Made by a program: the position numbers and the translations under genes
From: Pseudomonadota bacterium
GTDB taxonomy: Bacteria > Pseudomonadota > Gammaproteobacteria > Steroidobacterales > JBCBZW01
DNA: 64,000 nt
Direction: 5' to 3'
Assembly (NCBI GenBank): GCA_039815145.1
Contig: JBCBZW010000009.1
Coordinates: forward strand, 1 to 64,000
Notes under the pieces: generated by a model
Told to the model about the DNA's origin: nothing
The model's database searches: none
The model's input: the letters and a program-made list of their open reading frames with translations, nothing else
Part shown: piece by piece, positions 25,830 to 33,883 of the stretch
How positions within the stretch are numbered: the first letter of the stretch is position 1
Layout: every line of letters starts with the position of its first letter

Positions 25830-26450
25830 CTACAGGCGTGTTTTGCTGCGTCTTGCTTGCGGCAGTGACCATCCAAAGGCGATTGCGCTAGCGCGAACGC
25901 CGAAGCCAAACAGCACCGCTAGCGCGAGGGCCACCTGAGCGCCCAACCCCAGGCGAACGCACAGCACCAGCACCGCGCTGGCGACGAAGGCGGCGGTCGC
26001 GTAGATCTCACCGCGCAAGATCAGGGGGATCTCGTTACAGATGACGTCGCGGATCATGCCGCCGGCCACGGCCGTGGTGACGCCGAGCATGACGGCCACG
26101 AGGGCACCGGCACCGTGCTGCAGGCTCACCTGCGCGCCGAGGGCGGCGAAGAGGGCAAGGCCCATGGCGTCCATCCAGATCAGCACCTGGCGCCGCCCAC
26201 CGGGCTCGTAAGACGTGACGTACACGATCACGGCCGCGATCATCGCCACGCTCACGTAGCGCACGTCCGCCACCCAGAACACGGGTACGCGATCGAGGAT
26301 CAAATCGCGCAAGGTGCCACCGGCTACCGCTGGCAACAGGGCGAGGACCAGGAAGCCGAAAATGTCCATGCCTTTGCGGGCGGCGGCCAGGGCGCCGGAC
26401 ACCGCGAAGGCCGCGGTGCCGAGCATCTCCAGGATGAAGGTGAGTGTCAT
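25830..26450 (-). CDS. TRIC/UPF0126-family membrane channel protein
   Basis: A 206-residue protein with seven hydrophobic segments arranged as two homologous three-helix halves. The half-repeats carry the family signatures AVAGGTLRDLILDRVPVFW and AVAGGMIRDVICNEIPLILR. Prokaryotic members of this family (YicG/YadS) are trimeric cation channels. Last gene of a three-gene minus-strand operon with MAPEG and Vgb-like genes; the gap to the MAPEG gene is 33 bp. Confidence 0.9.
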   Translation of the reverse strand: MTLTFILEMLGTAAFAVSGALAAARKGMDIFGFLVLALLPAVAGGTLRDLILDRVPVFWVADVRYVSVAMIAAVIVYVTSYEPGGRRQVLIWMDAMGLALFAALGAQVSLQHGAGALVAVMLGVTTAVAGGMIRDVICNEIPLILRGEIYATAAFVASAVLVLCVRLGLGAQVALALAVLFGFGVRASAIAFGWSLPQARRSKTRL

Positions 26451-26483
26451 CGCCCTAGCCCACGCGCGGCCGCGACGTCGCGA

Positions 26484-26915
26484 TCACCAGGCGGCTAGGG
26501 CGGTGCGCACGATTAACGCGATGAGCACCAGCGAGGACAGCACGAACAGACCGAAGCGCACGAGGACGCGATTCACCGTGGCTTGTACCAGCGAGTGCAT
26601 CACACGCAGCCCGACGTAGGCCCAGGCCAGCAGCAGGTTCAGGCCCTCACCGCCTTGGCCCAGCAGGGTCAGGGCGATGACCACCGCGTAGAACACCGTG
26701 GGCGCTTCGTGGAGGTGGTTGTAGTTGTGCGCCTTCCACTGCACGGGCGGCGGCAGAAATCGATCGAGGGATGCTTCAGGATCCTGGGCCAGTCGATCCG
26801 GCTCCACCCGAGCGGCCTTCATGGCCGGAATACGCGTCGCGTACATCCACAGCCACATCACCATGGTCCACGCCGCCAGCACGATCAGTGGCTGCAGGAT
26901 CTCCCGTCCTTCCAT
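26484..26915 (-). CDS. MAPEG-family membrane protein
   Basis: A 143-residue four-helix membrane protein of the MAPEG superfamily (eicosanoid and glutathione metabolism in eukaryotes; bacterial members mostly uncharacterised). Typical features: first helix QPLIVLAAWTMVMWLWMY, then the conserved segment VQWKAHNYNHLHEAPTVFYAVV, containing the N-x-x-E-x-P substrate-site motif, then AWAYVGLRVMHSLVQ. It begins 2 nt after the Vgb-like stop, so it is co-transcribed. Confidence 0.88.
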   Translation of the reverse strand: MEGREILQPLIVLAAWTMVMWLWMYATRIPAMKAARVEPDRLAQDPEASLDRFLPPPVQWKAHNYNHLHEAPTVFYAVVIALTLLGQGGEGLNLLLAWAYVGLRVMHSLVQATVNRVLVRFGLFVLSSLVLIALIVRTALAAW

Positions 26916-26917
26916 GG

Positions 26918-27991
26918 CTAACGTCCGGGTAAGCTGGCGCGGACCATGGTGTTGGCATCGGTGCCGAACCAGAGCGTGTCGGAGCTTGGGTGGTGGACCA
27001 TGTAGCGGGCGGTCAGGCCGCCGCTGGCGATGGCCTCACGGGCGATGAAGCGCTCGGTCTTGGCGTCGAAGCCCACCAGGTGGCTGCGATTGCTCGGGGA
27101 CTCGACGAACCACAAGCGGTCCTGATCGTCCACGGTCATGGCGTAGGGGATGGCTTGGGACTCGCCGGGGGCGGCCCACTCGGTGAATTCCTCGGTGGTC
27201 GGGTCGAGGCGGCCGAGGAAGCCGCGCGCGTAATCTACGTACCAGACCCGATCGTCGGAGGTCACGGCCAGGCGGCGCGGGCGGGCGCGCTCGTCGGGGA
27301 TGGCGTAGGTGCGCATCTTCATGGTGGCGGGATCCACCGTGGCGATGCGGTTGGTGCCGAACAGGGCGATCCAGGGCTGCTCCTTGCTGTCGAGCATGAT
27401 GCCGTAGGGCCGTGCGCGCGGGTACGGGGTTTGCACGAGCTCGTAGTCGCCCGTGCTGGTGTCGAGGCGACCGACGTAGTTCGCGTGCTGGGCGGTGAAC
27501 CAGAGGGTCTTGCCGCCGTTCGCGAGCACCAGCGTGTGCGGGTCCATCTTGTCGTTCTCGATGGGGAACTGTTGGATCTCGCCGGTGGCCGGGTCCAAGC
27601 GGCCGATGTGGCCGTTGCGGTTGCCGGCGTACCAGATCTGATCTTCGCTATCGATCACCAGGTTGTGCGGATGGGTGCGTTCGGGGAGGGCGTAGCGCTT
27701 GAACTCGCCCGTGCTCGGCACGAGGCGGCCGATGTAGTTGCCCCCCTGACCGCAAAACCACACGTTGCCCTGGCTATCGAGGGCGGGGTCGCGGGGGCGG
27801 GTCATGGTGCGGCCTTCGCCGGGGTAGGTATCGAACAGCGTGCCGTCGCTGTCCATGCTGATGGGCACGCGCCACTCGGTGAGTTCGATGTTCAGGGAGC
27901 TTTGCGCCTGTAGCGCTGGTGCGAAGAGCAGACCAACGACGATGGTTGCCGCGAGGGTCTTGAAGGGGAGAGGCGTGGAGGTGCTAGTCAT
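26918..27991 (-). CDS. Virginiamycin-B-lyase-like secreted beta-propeller
   Basis: A 357-residue protein with a signal peptide (LAATIVVGLLFAPALQAQ) and about seven repeats of 40-45 residues, such as GNVWFCGQGGNYIGRLVPSTGEFKRYALP and QIWYAGNRNGHIGRLDPATGEIQQFPI. This is the streptogramin-lyase (Vgb/YncE-like) propeller fold. True Vgb is cytosolic and linearises streptogramin B. This exported version probably binds or acts on another ligand, so an antibiotic-resistance role should not be assumed. ATG 27991 follows CGGAG; an upstream in-frame ATG lacks a signal peptide. Divergent from the TonB receptor gene. Confidence 0.82.
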   Translation of the reverse strand: MTSTSTPLPFKTLAATIVVGLLFAPALQAQSSLNIELTEWRVPISMDSDGTLFDTYPGEGRTMTRPRDPALDSQGNVWFCGQGGNYIGRLVPSTGEFKRYALPERTHPHNLVIDSEDQIWYAGNRNGHIGRLDPATGEIQQFPIENDKMDPHTLVLANGGKTLWFTAQHANYVGRLDTSTGDYELVQTPYPRARPYGIMLDSKEQPWIALFGTNRIATVDPATMKMRTYAIPDERARPRRLAVTSDDRVWYVDYARGFLGRLDPTTEEFTEWAAPGESQAIPYAMTVDDQDRLWFVESPSNRSHLVGFDAKTERFIAREAIASGGLTARYMVHHPSSDTLWFGTDANTMVRASLPGR

Positions 27992-28080
27992 CGGGGCTCC
28001 GTTCCTGGAACTGGCGCTACTTGTGAAGCCGCCATGGTATCGAAGCGCGGCCATCGTACGGATAGTCACAAATACGTAAC

Positions 28081-28099
28081 GATAATGATTTGCGTTAGC
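28081..28099 (+). promoter_or_regulatory. Fur-box-like site before the TonB receptor operon
   Basis: GATAATGATTTGCGTTAGC matches the left half of the Fur consensus perfectly (GATAATGAT) with a degenerate right half. It lies 65 nt before the receptor start in the divergent region, in locally A/T-rich DNA. Confidence 0.6.
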
Positions 28100-28163
28100 G
28101 ATTGCGTTTGACTAGGCTCTAGCCGAACGGCATGTCCTGTGTCCGATCGTGATAGGAGTCTCC

Positions 28164-30296
28164 GTGAACAGCATTCCGCCGGGACGTCTCGTCCGCCCAT
28201 TCAGCGTCGTCCTGGGGGCCACGGGGCTAGTCCTCTTGTCGTCGCCTCTCGCCTTGGGGCAGGAGGTGGAAGAGGTGCTGGTGATCGGTGAGAAGACCGA
28301 GCGCGGCCTGCAGGACGTGGTCGCCAGCGTTGCCGTGGCCACCGGCGAGGTGATCGATCGCGAGCCGCTGGCCAATCTCTACGACGTGGTCGACCGCATC
28401 CCGAACGTGTCTTCTTCCTTCGGCGGCTTGGGGTTCTCGATCCGTGGCATCGACCAGCGGGGTATCGCCGGCAGCGGCTTAGGCCAGACCCTGACCGTCT
28501 ACGTGGACGATGCCCCGCTCGGTAACTTCACCACCTTCTTCGGGCCCCTGAGCGCTTGGGATTTGGGCCAGGTGGAGGTCTACCGCGGCCCTCAGTCCAC
28601 CAACTTCGGGCGCAATGCGCTCGCCGGTGCCATCTACGTGCGCACCCGCGACCCAAGCTACGAGACGGACGTCCGCACGCGCCTGGAAGCGGGCAACAAC
28701 GGTCTGTTGCAGGGGGCGATTGCTGGTGGCACGGCGCTGATCGAAGACAAGCTCGCGTTCCGCGCCTCCTTCAATCATCGCGAGACGGATGGTTTTGTCG
28801 ACAACACGTTTTTGGACGCCCCCGCCGATGCCACGGAGCTTACCGAGGGGCGTCTGAAGTTCCTCTTCGACCCCACGGCGACTCTGCGCATCATCAGCAC
28901 CACCTCGTACACGGAGAACTTCGCCGGTGAGGATGGCGTGCCCTTCGAGAACGGCCGGGACCGCGAAGTGGCCTACGACACGCCGGGTCGCGAGGGCACG
29001 CAGACGCTGCTGCAGTCCTTGAACATCGACTGGCAGATCAATGAGCGTTTCGCCCTGCAGTCGATCACCTCCTACCAGAACAGCGACTACGTGCGTACGG
29101 AGGACTTCGACCTCACGCCGGCGCCCATCGCCGCCCTCGATCGCACCGGTGAGGACGTCGCCCTCGCCCAGGAGCTACGACTGAAGTACGCGGGCGATCG
29201 CCTGAGCGGTGTCGCGGGCTTCTACTTCGTGGACACGAGCGTTGGTTTCGTGGACGAGTTCACCGTGCCCGTCACACTGATCGACCCGAACATCCCCCTC
29301 GACAACCTCGTGACCCGTGTCGGGGAGACGGACAACGACGCCACCAATCTGGCCTTCTTCATGGACGGGCAATGGTCCATGGGCGATCGCTGGGACCTGC
29401 TGTTCGGCGTGCGCCTCGATCGTGAGGAGCAGGACAACGCCACGGTGACCACCACCGACATCCTCGGTGAACTGCCCCCAGGCTTCGAGTTCCTCGAGGC
29501 GCTCGAAGGCGATGTCGTGGAGACCACGGACGCCGATTTCAGCGCCGTGCTGCCGAAGCTGGGTGTACGTTGGCACGTGTCGGAGGATGCCAATGTGGCG
29601 TTCACCGTGCAGCGTGCCTACCGCGCCGGTGGCTCGGCGATCAACTTCGTCACCGGCGAGGTGGAGGACTTTGATCCCGAGTTCCTCATCAACTACGAAC
29701 TGGCCTGGCGCTCCGTTTGGTTGGACGGCCGCATGACCTGGAACGCCAACGTGTTCTACGCGGACTGGACCGACCAGCAGGTGCAAGTGCCGCTCGAGGA
29801 CTTGCCCCAGTTCAGCCGCACGATCAACGCCGGTGAGTCCCGCCTGTGGGGAGTGGAGACGGATGTGGCGTTCGCCGTGAGCCGCCACCTCGACGTGTAC
29901 GGTTCGATCGGTTACGTCGACACGCAATTCACCGATTTCCCGAACGCCGCCCCGCCGCCCGATAGCTTCGATGGCAACGACTTCCCCTATGCACCCGAGC
30001 TCACCCTCAACGCCGGTGTCAGCTACGACCGCGGTCGGGGCGTGTTCGGTGGCATCGACGTCAACTATCAGTCCGAAGCGCAGATCGATCAGAACAACTT
30101 CGCGCAGGATTTCGTCGAAGAGCGTACGTTGATCAACGCGCGCATCGGCTACGCCTTTGCGGATCACTACCGCCTCAGCATCTACGCGCGAAATCTCCTC
30201 GACGAGGACTACTTCGCGCTAGCCAACGCGACGTCGAACTTCGCGCGCCTCGGCGATCGGCGGATCGTTGCCATTCGCTTCGACAGCAACTTCTGA
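28164..30296 (+). CDS. TonB-dependent outer-membrane receptor
   Basis: A 710-residue receptor. The signal peptide ends at LALGQ, followed by a TonB box-like EEVLVIGEK. The plug domain (about 45-155) contains RIPNVSSSFGGLGFSIRGID and VEVYRGPQSTNFGRNALAGAIYVRT. A 22-strand barrel follows, ending with IVAIRFDSNF, whose terminal Phe is the BAM signal. The Fur-like site upstream and the PepSY-TM gene downstream indicate ferric-siderophore or haem-type iron uptake. GTG 28164 is preceded by AGGAG with 5-nt spacing, better than the GTG at 28149. The stop overlaps the next ATG (TGATG). Confidence 0.93.
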   Translation: MNSIPPGRLVRPFSVVLGATGLVLLSSPLALGQEVEEVLVIGEKTERGLQDVVASVAVATGEVIDREPLANLYDVVDRIPNVSSSFGGLGFSIRGIDQRGIAGSGLGQTLTVYVDDAPLGNFTTFFGPLSAWDLGQVEVYRGPQSTNFGRNALAGAIYVRTRDPSYETDVRTRLEAGNNGLLQGAIAGGTALIEDKLAFRASFNHRETDGFVDNTFLDAPADATELTEGRLKFLFDPTATLRIISTTSYTENFAGEDGVPFENGRDREVAYDTPGREGTQTLLQSLNIDWQINERFALQSITSYQNSDYVRTEDFDLTPAPIAALDRTGEDVALAQELRLKYAGDRLSGVAGFYFVDTSVGFVDEFTVPVTLIDPNIPLDNLVTRVGETDNDATNLAFFMDGQWSMGDRWDLLFGVRLDREEQDNATVTTTDILGELPPGFEFLEALEGDVVETTDADFSAVLPKLGVRWHVSEDANVAFTVQRAYRAGGSAINFVTGEVEDFDPEFLINYELAWRSVWLDGRMTWNANVFYADWTDQQVQVPLEDLPQFSRTINAGESRLWGVETDVAFAVSRHLDVYGSIGYVDTQFTDFPNAAPPPDSFDGNDFPYAPELTLNAGVSYDRGRGVFGGIDVNYQSEAQIDQNNFAQDFVEERTLINARIGYAFADHYRLSIYARNLLDEDYFALANATSNFARLGDRRIVAIRFDSNF

Positions 30297-30877
30297 TGGG
30301 CGCTTCCCCACTGCTGGGTCTGCTCAGTGCCGCGTCACTCGGCGGTGGCCTCTGGCTGTTGCGTGAGCGGTGGGGCGGGCGGGTCGGCCGGCGAGTGGGC
30401 CTGTCGGCTGCTTGGGCCTTGCTGTTCGCTTGCGCCGCGGCGAGCAGCTGGGTGGTCGGTGCTGAGCTCGGCATCGCGGTGGCATTGGTGGCGCTGAGCG
30501 TTGCGGCACCAGCGCTCGTCCTGACGGGTATCGAGCACCGGTCAGGGAGGGCGCGCCGCGTCCGTGAGGGGCGGCGCAACTCGTCAACGGACGAAGCCAG
30601 CATCGACCCGCAAGCGCGAACGCGTCGAGCCTGGCGCGCAACCGTCCGGTGGCTAGCGGCGTTCTTCGTCGCCGGACTGCTCGCACTCGGAATCAGTATG
30701 CTGTTCGCTACCCGAGCGCCACTCGGCGAAGTGGATCGCATCGCACTGGCGGGGTTGGCCATTCCCGTGCTTTGGGCCGGGTGTATGGCTTGGTTGTTCA
30801 TGACCGGTCGCGTCTTACAGCTCACCGTTGCCTTGGCCTGCGTTGGTGGCGTGAGTCTGGCGCTCGCGTTGGTATAA
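30296..30877 (+). CDS. Small inner-membrane protein of the iron-uptake operon
   Basis: A 193-residue protein with about five hydrophobic segments in two groups (residues 3-22, 36-72 and 118-190), separated by a polar Arg-rich loop (80-112). It is not recognised by family. It sits between a TonB receptor and a PepSY-TM protein, and such operons often carry a small integral membrane protein beside a PepSY-TM reductase. One-base overlap with the receptor stop shows coupling. Confidence 0.75.
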   Translation: MGASPLLGLLSAASLGGGLWLLRERWGGRVGRRVGLSAAWALLFACAAASSWVVGAELGIAVALVALSVAAPALVLTGIEHRSGRARRVREGRRNSSTDEASIDPQARTRRAWRATVRWLAAFFVAGLLALGISMLFATRAPLGEVDRIALAGLAIPVLWAGCMAWLFMTGRVLQLTVALACVGGVSLALALV

Positions 30878-30890
30878 GGGGGAGGCTGCC

Positions 30891-32411
30891 ATGCAGAGCG
30901 CTGAGCGGCGACATCATCTCTGGCCGAAGGTGCCCGCCCGTTTCGTCGGGGCGATGTTGGCAGGCCATTCCTCCCTGGGGCTGGCGCTTGCGGCGCTGAT
31001 CTACCTCGTGGCTCTCTCCGGCACGATCCTCGTGTTCGAACGCGAGCTGAGTCGTTGGGAGCAGCCCGAGGGCCCGGTCGTCGTGGAGATCAGCGATGAG
31101 CAGATCGCCGACCTGGTGAGTGAGGTGTACTCACGGGCTGAGGCCCTGGAGGCTACCCAGAGTATCTCCGTCGAGCTACCAACACAGGCCTTCCCGCGTT
31201 TGCAGGCGCGCGCCAGCGACTTCGAGCGCGGTATCGACGAGCATTGGGTGGCTGACCGTGACGGCAGGCTGGGTGAGCGGCAGGTAGCAACGCCGTTCCT
31301 GGATTTCATGAAGGAGCTGCACTTCTACCTCTTCCTGCCGCGTACGATCGGCCTGACGGTGGTCGGTATGGTAGGCATCGCCCTGCTGGCGTCGCTCTTC
31401 TCGGGCGTGTTGTCCCATCCTCGTTTGTTCCGAGATGCCTTCACCTTGCGATGGGGTGGTTCGAAGCGCTTGCAGGAAGCTGATCTACACAATCGACTAG
31501 GTATCTGGTGTTTACCCTTTCATCTTGCGGTCACCGTGACGGGTGCCATTCTCGGATTGTCGACGATTATCCTGGGGTTGCTGGCCCTCGCCGCCTTCGA
31601 CGGCGACACGGGCAAGGCACGCAGTGCGATCGCCGGCCCGGTGGTGGCTGCCGACGCCACGCGAGCAGACCTTCCGCCGGTGCGCGCCGTGTTGGAACAG
31701 CTGCGAGCCTTGCAGCCCGAGTCACGGATCACCCGCGTGCGTGTGCTCTCGCCCGGCACTGCGGGGCAGACCCTCGAGGTGCGCACCGATTCGCCCGAGC
31801 ACCTGCAACTCGATGAACGCTTGACCTTCGACGGTCGAGGGCAGCGCCTCGAAGCACCACCGCGAGGCGTCGGCCACCTCATCATCGGTGCATTTGGCGC
31901 CGTTCACTTCGGGTGGTTCGCCGGCATCGCCGTGAAGTCCGCCTACCTTGTGATGGGCCTGGCCCTCTGTGTGGTGACGGCTGGAGGGGTGTCCATCTGG
32001 GTGGCGCGCCGAGCCGATCGAGGCCGTGCGGTGCCCACGTGGCACCGGGTGTGGACGGCGTTCGTCTGGGGCGTACCGCTTCTGCTAGCGACGATAGCGC
32101 TGTTCGCCATGACGCTCTCGAGCGTACCTTTGGTGTCGCTATTTCTTGGCGGGCTGTGCTTGCTCGTCGCGGGCGGGTGGTTTGCCGGTTCCGTGCGGGC
32201 CGTATCGCGCGCACTGCGTGCCGGTTGTGCGTGCACGCTGGCTACCCTCGTCGGACTTCACGCGCTGCGTTGGGGAGGCACGATGGAAGACCCGATGGGA
32301 TGGGCGCTCGATGGAGTCTTCCTGCTGGTGACCGCAGGGTTGATCGTCTCGCTATTGCCCCGCCCGGCCGCAGCCGCGCCGGATCGAGCGCCGAATCCGA
32401 CCGCAGGTTAG
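30891..32411 (+). CDS. PepSY-associated transmembrane protein
   Basis: A 506-residue integral membrane protein of the PepSY-TM family, frequently encoded with TonB-dependent siderophore receptors and in several cases shown to reduce ferric siderophores. The first helix ALAALIYLVALSGTILVFERE is typical. The next blocks are FMKELHFYLFLP, then DLHNRLGIWCLPFHLAVTVTGA with conserved histidines (candidate haem ligands), then VGHLIIGAFGAVHFGWFAGI, and three more C-terminal helices. A purine-rich ribosome site (AAGGGGGAGG) precedes ATG 30891. Its TAG stop overlaps the stop of the convergent amylase gene (TTAG). Confidence 0.88.
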   Translation: MQSAERRHHLWPKVPARFVGAMLAGHSSLGLALAALIYLVALSGTILVFERELSRWEQPEGPVVVEISDEQIADLVSEVYSRAEALEATQSISVELPTQAFPRLQARASDFERGIDEHWVADRDGRLGERQVATPFLDFMKELHFYLFLPRTIGLTVVGMVGIALLASLFSGVLSHPRLFRDAFTLRWGGSKRLQEADLHNRLGIWCLPFHLAVTVTGAILGLSTIILGLLALAAFDGDTGKARSAIAGPVVAADATRADLPPVRAVLEQLRALQPESRITRVRVLSPGTAGQTLEVRTDSPEHLQLDERLTFDGRGQRLEAPPRGVGHLIIGAFGAVHFGWFAGIAVKSAYLVMGLALCVVTAGGVSIWVARRADRGRAVPTWHRVWTAFVWGVPLLLATIALFAMTLSSVPLVSLFLGGLCLLVAGGWFAGSVRAVSRALRAGCACTLATLVGLHALRWGGTMEDPMGWALDGVFLLVTAGLIVSLLPRPAAAAPDRAPNPTAG

Positions 32412-33790
32412 CGGTCAGCGATACCGGTGTAGACGCGGTAACCCCATGGCGGCAGGGTCATCCGAAAGTCCGCGTCGATCACCTCGTCCTCGCCCGTGAA
32501 GATCTCCAGGTAGCGGCCTTCGAAGGGCGCATCCGAGAAGGTCACCGATTGCGGCTCGTCGCTGAAGTTGATGGCGACAAAGACCTTGTCCTCGGCGTTC
32601 TGCCGCACGAAGCTGAACACGGCTTCAGGCGCGGTGTTCCACACCCGCAGCATGGTGGCGCCGTGGGCACCGTTGTGCAGCGTCGTGTTGCGTTCCTTCA
32701 GATCGAACAGGGTCTCGTAGAGGTCACCGATCGGGTGCTCGCGCCAGGTGATCGGGTCCTTCTCGAAGAAGGCCAGGCGCCGCGGATTGCCCGCCTCCTG
32801 ACCGTTGTAGATGAGCGGCATGCCGTCGCCGACCACCGAGAGCACGATGGCGGCCTCGAGGCCGTCGCCGAACTTCTCGAACTGCGTGCCCTCCCAGGCA
32901 TTGCTGTCATGGTTGGCGATGTAGGTCATACGGTAGGCATCGGCGGGGTAGGCGCTCTCGCGCCAGGAGTAGTAGACGAAGAGGGCGTCGAGGCCGGCGT
33001 GGCCCTGAATCACGTCGTGTACGGCCTCGTGCCAGCTCCAGGCGTAGGTGGCGTCGAAGGCTTCGGCGTGCAGGTCCCGCGATTCCCACTCGGCGAGCAT
33101 GAACACGGGCTTGATGGCGTCCAGGCGCGCGCGCACCTGCTTCCAGAAGTCCAGCGGGACGAAGCCGGCCACGTCGCAGCGGTAGCCGTCGATGCCCACC
33201 TCGCGCACCCAGTAGCTCATGGCGTCCGCCATGTACTCGCGTACGCCCGCCTGTCGGTAGTCGAGGTCGATGATGTCCGACCAGTCCCACCAGGGCGTGG
33301 GGCGGTAGTCGCCCTTGTAGTCGCGGTCGTACCACTCGGGGTGCTGCTCGCGGATGGGATTGTCCCAGGCCGTGTGGTTGGCGACCCAGTCGAGGATCAC
33401 GTACATGCCCTGGGCGTGGGCAGCATCGACCAGGGCCTTCAGGTCATCGAGGGTGCCGAACTCTGGGTTGACGGCGTAGTAGTCCTTCACCGCGTAGGGG
33501 CTGCCGAGGGAGCCCTTGCGCTTCTCCTCGCCGATCGGGTGGATGGGCATCAGCCACAGGATGTCCACGCCGAGGGCCTTGAGCCGTGGCAGCTGGGCCT
33601 GCACGGCGGCAAAGGTGCCTGCCTTGGAGAACTGGCGCGTGTTGATCTGGTAGAGGCTCGCCGAACGGGTCCAGGCGGGGTGTTGCAGCTTCACGTAGGG
33701 CTGCGGCGGCGGCAACGTCACGGCGGCGGCGATGGCCAGGGTCGGCGCCAGCAGGATAGCGGCGCCGAGCAGTCGAGTGATCCGGTCCAT
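32408..33790 (-). CDS. Secreted GH13 alpha-amylase-family enzyme
   Basis: A 460-residue glycoside hydrolase family 13 protein with a signal peptide (ending AIAAA). The catalytic set is intact: nucleophile Asp206 in DGYRCDVAGF, acid/base Glu234 in MLAEWES, and transition-state Asp295 in YIANHDSNAW. Region I is VILDWVANHT. A C-terminal beta domain starts about residue 375. It should hydrolyse or rearrange alpha-glucans outside the cytoplasm. No maltodextrin transporter or regulator is adjacent. Confidence 0.93.
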   Translation of the reverse strand: MDRITRLLGAAILLAPTLAIAAAVTLPPPQPYVKLQHPAWTRSASLYQINTRQFSKAGTFAAVQAQLPRLKALGVDILWLMPIHPIGEEKRKGSLGSPYAVKDYYAVNPEFGTLDDLKALVDAAHAQGMYVILDWVANHTAWDNPIREQHPEWYDRDYKGDYRPTPWWDWSDIIDLDYRQAGVREYMADAMSYWVREVGIDGYRCDVAGFVPLDFWKQVRARLDAIKPVFMLAEWESRDLHAEAFDATYAWSWHEAVHDVIQGHAGLDALFVYYSWRESAYPADAYRMTYIANHDSNAWEGTQFEKFGDGLEAAIVLSVVGDGMPLIYNGQEAGNPRRLAFFEKDPITWREHPIGDLYETLFDLKERNTTLHNGAHGATMLRVWNTAPEAVFSFVRQNAEDKVFVAINFSDEPQSVTFSDAPFEGRYLEIFTGEDEVIDADFRMTLPPWGYRVYTGIADR

Positions 33791-33843
33791 TAGGGCCCCA
33801 TCGAGTGGTAGCGAGGGCTCCAGGGTAGCGAATCGGGGGCAGC

Positions 33844-33864
33844 GGGGTGACCTGTCGTCACCCC
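33844..33864 (-). terminator. Hairpin after the CotH gene
   Basis: GGGGTGA and TCACCCC form a perfect 7-bp stem with a 7-nt loop, 20 nt after the CotH-gene stop. A second overlapping inverted repeat CCCTGAC/GTCAGGG (33864-33889) spans the stop codon itself. There is no T-run. Confidence 0.4.
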
Positions 33865-33883
33865 CCTGACAGGGCGGTGGCGG

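Noticed and set aside
26918-27991. Antibiotic resistance by virginiamycin B lyase
   Set aside because: The protein is exported and only shares the propeller fold; streptogramin lyases are cytosolic. Resistance cannot be claimed from the fold.
31913-33793. A 626-codon plus-strand frame antisense to the GH13 gene
   Set aside because: Val/His-rich shadow of the amylase gene, whose catalytic residues are intact on the minus strand.
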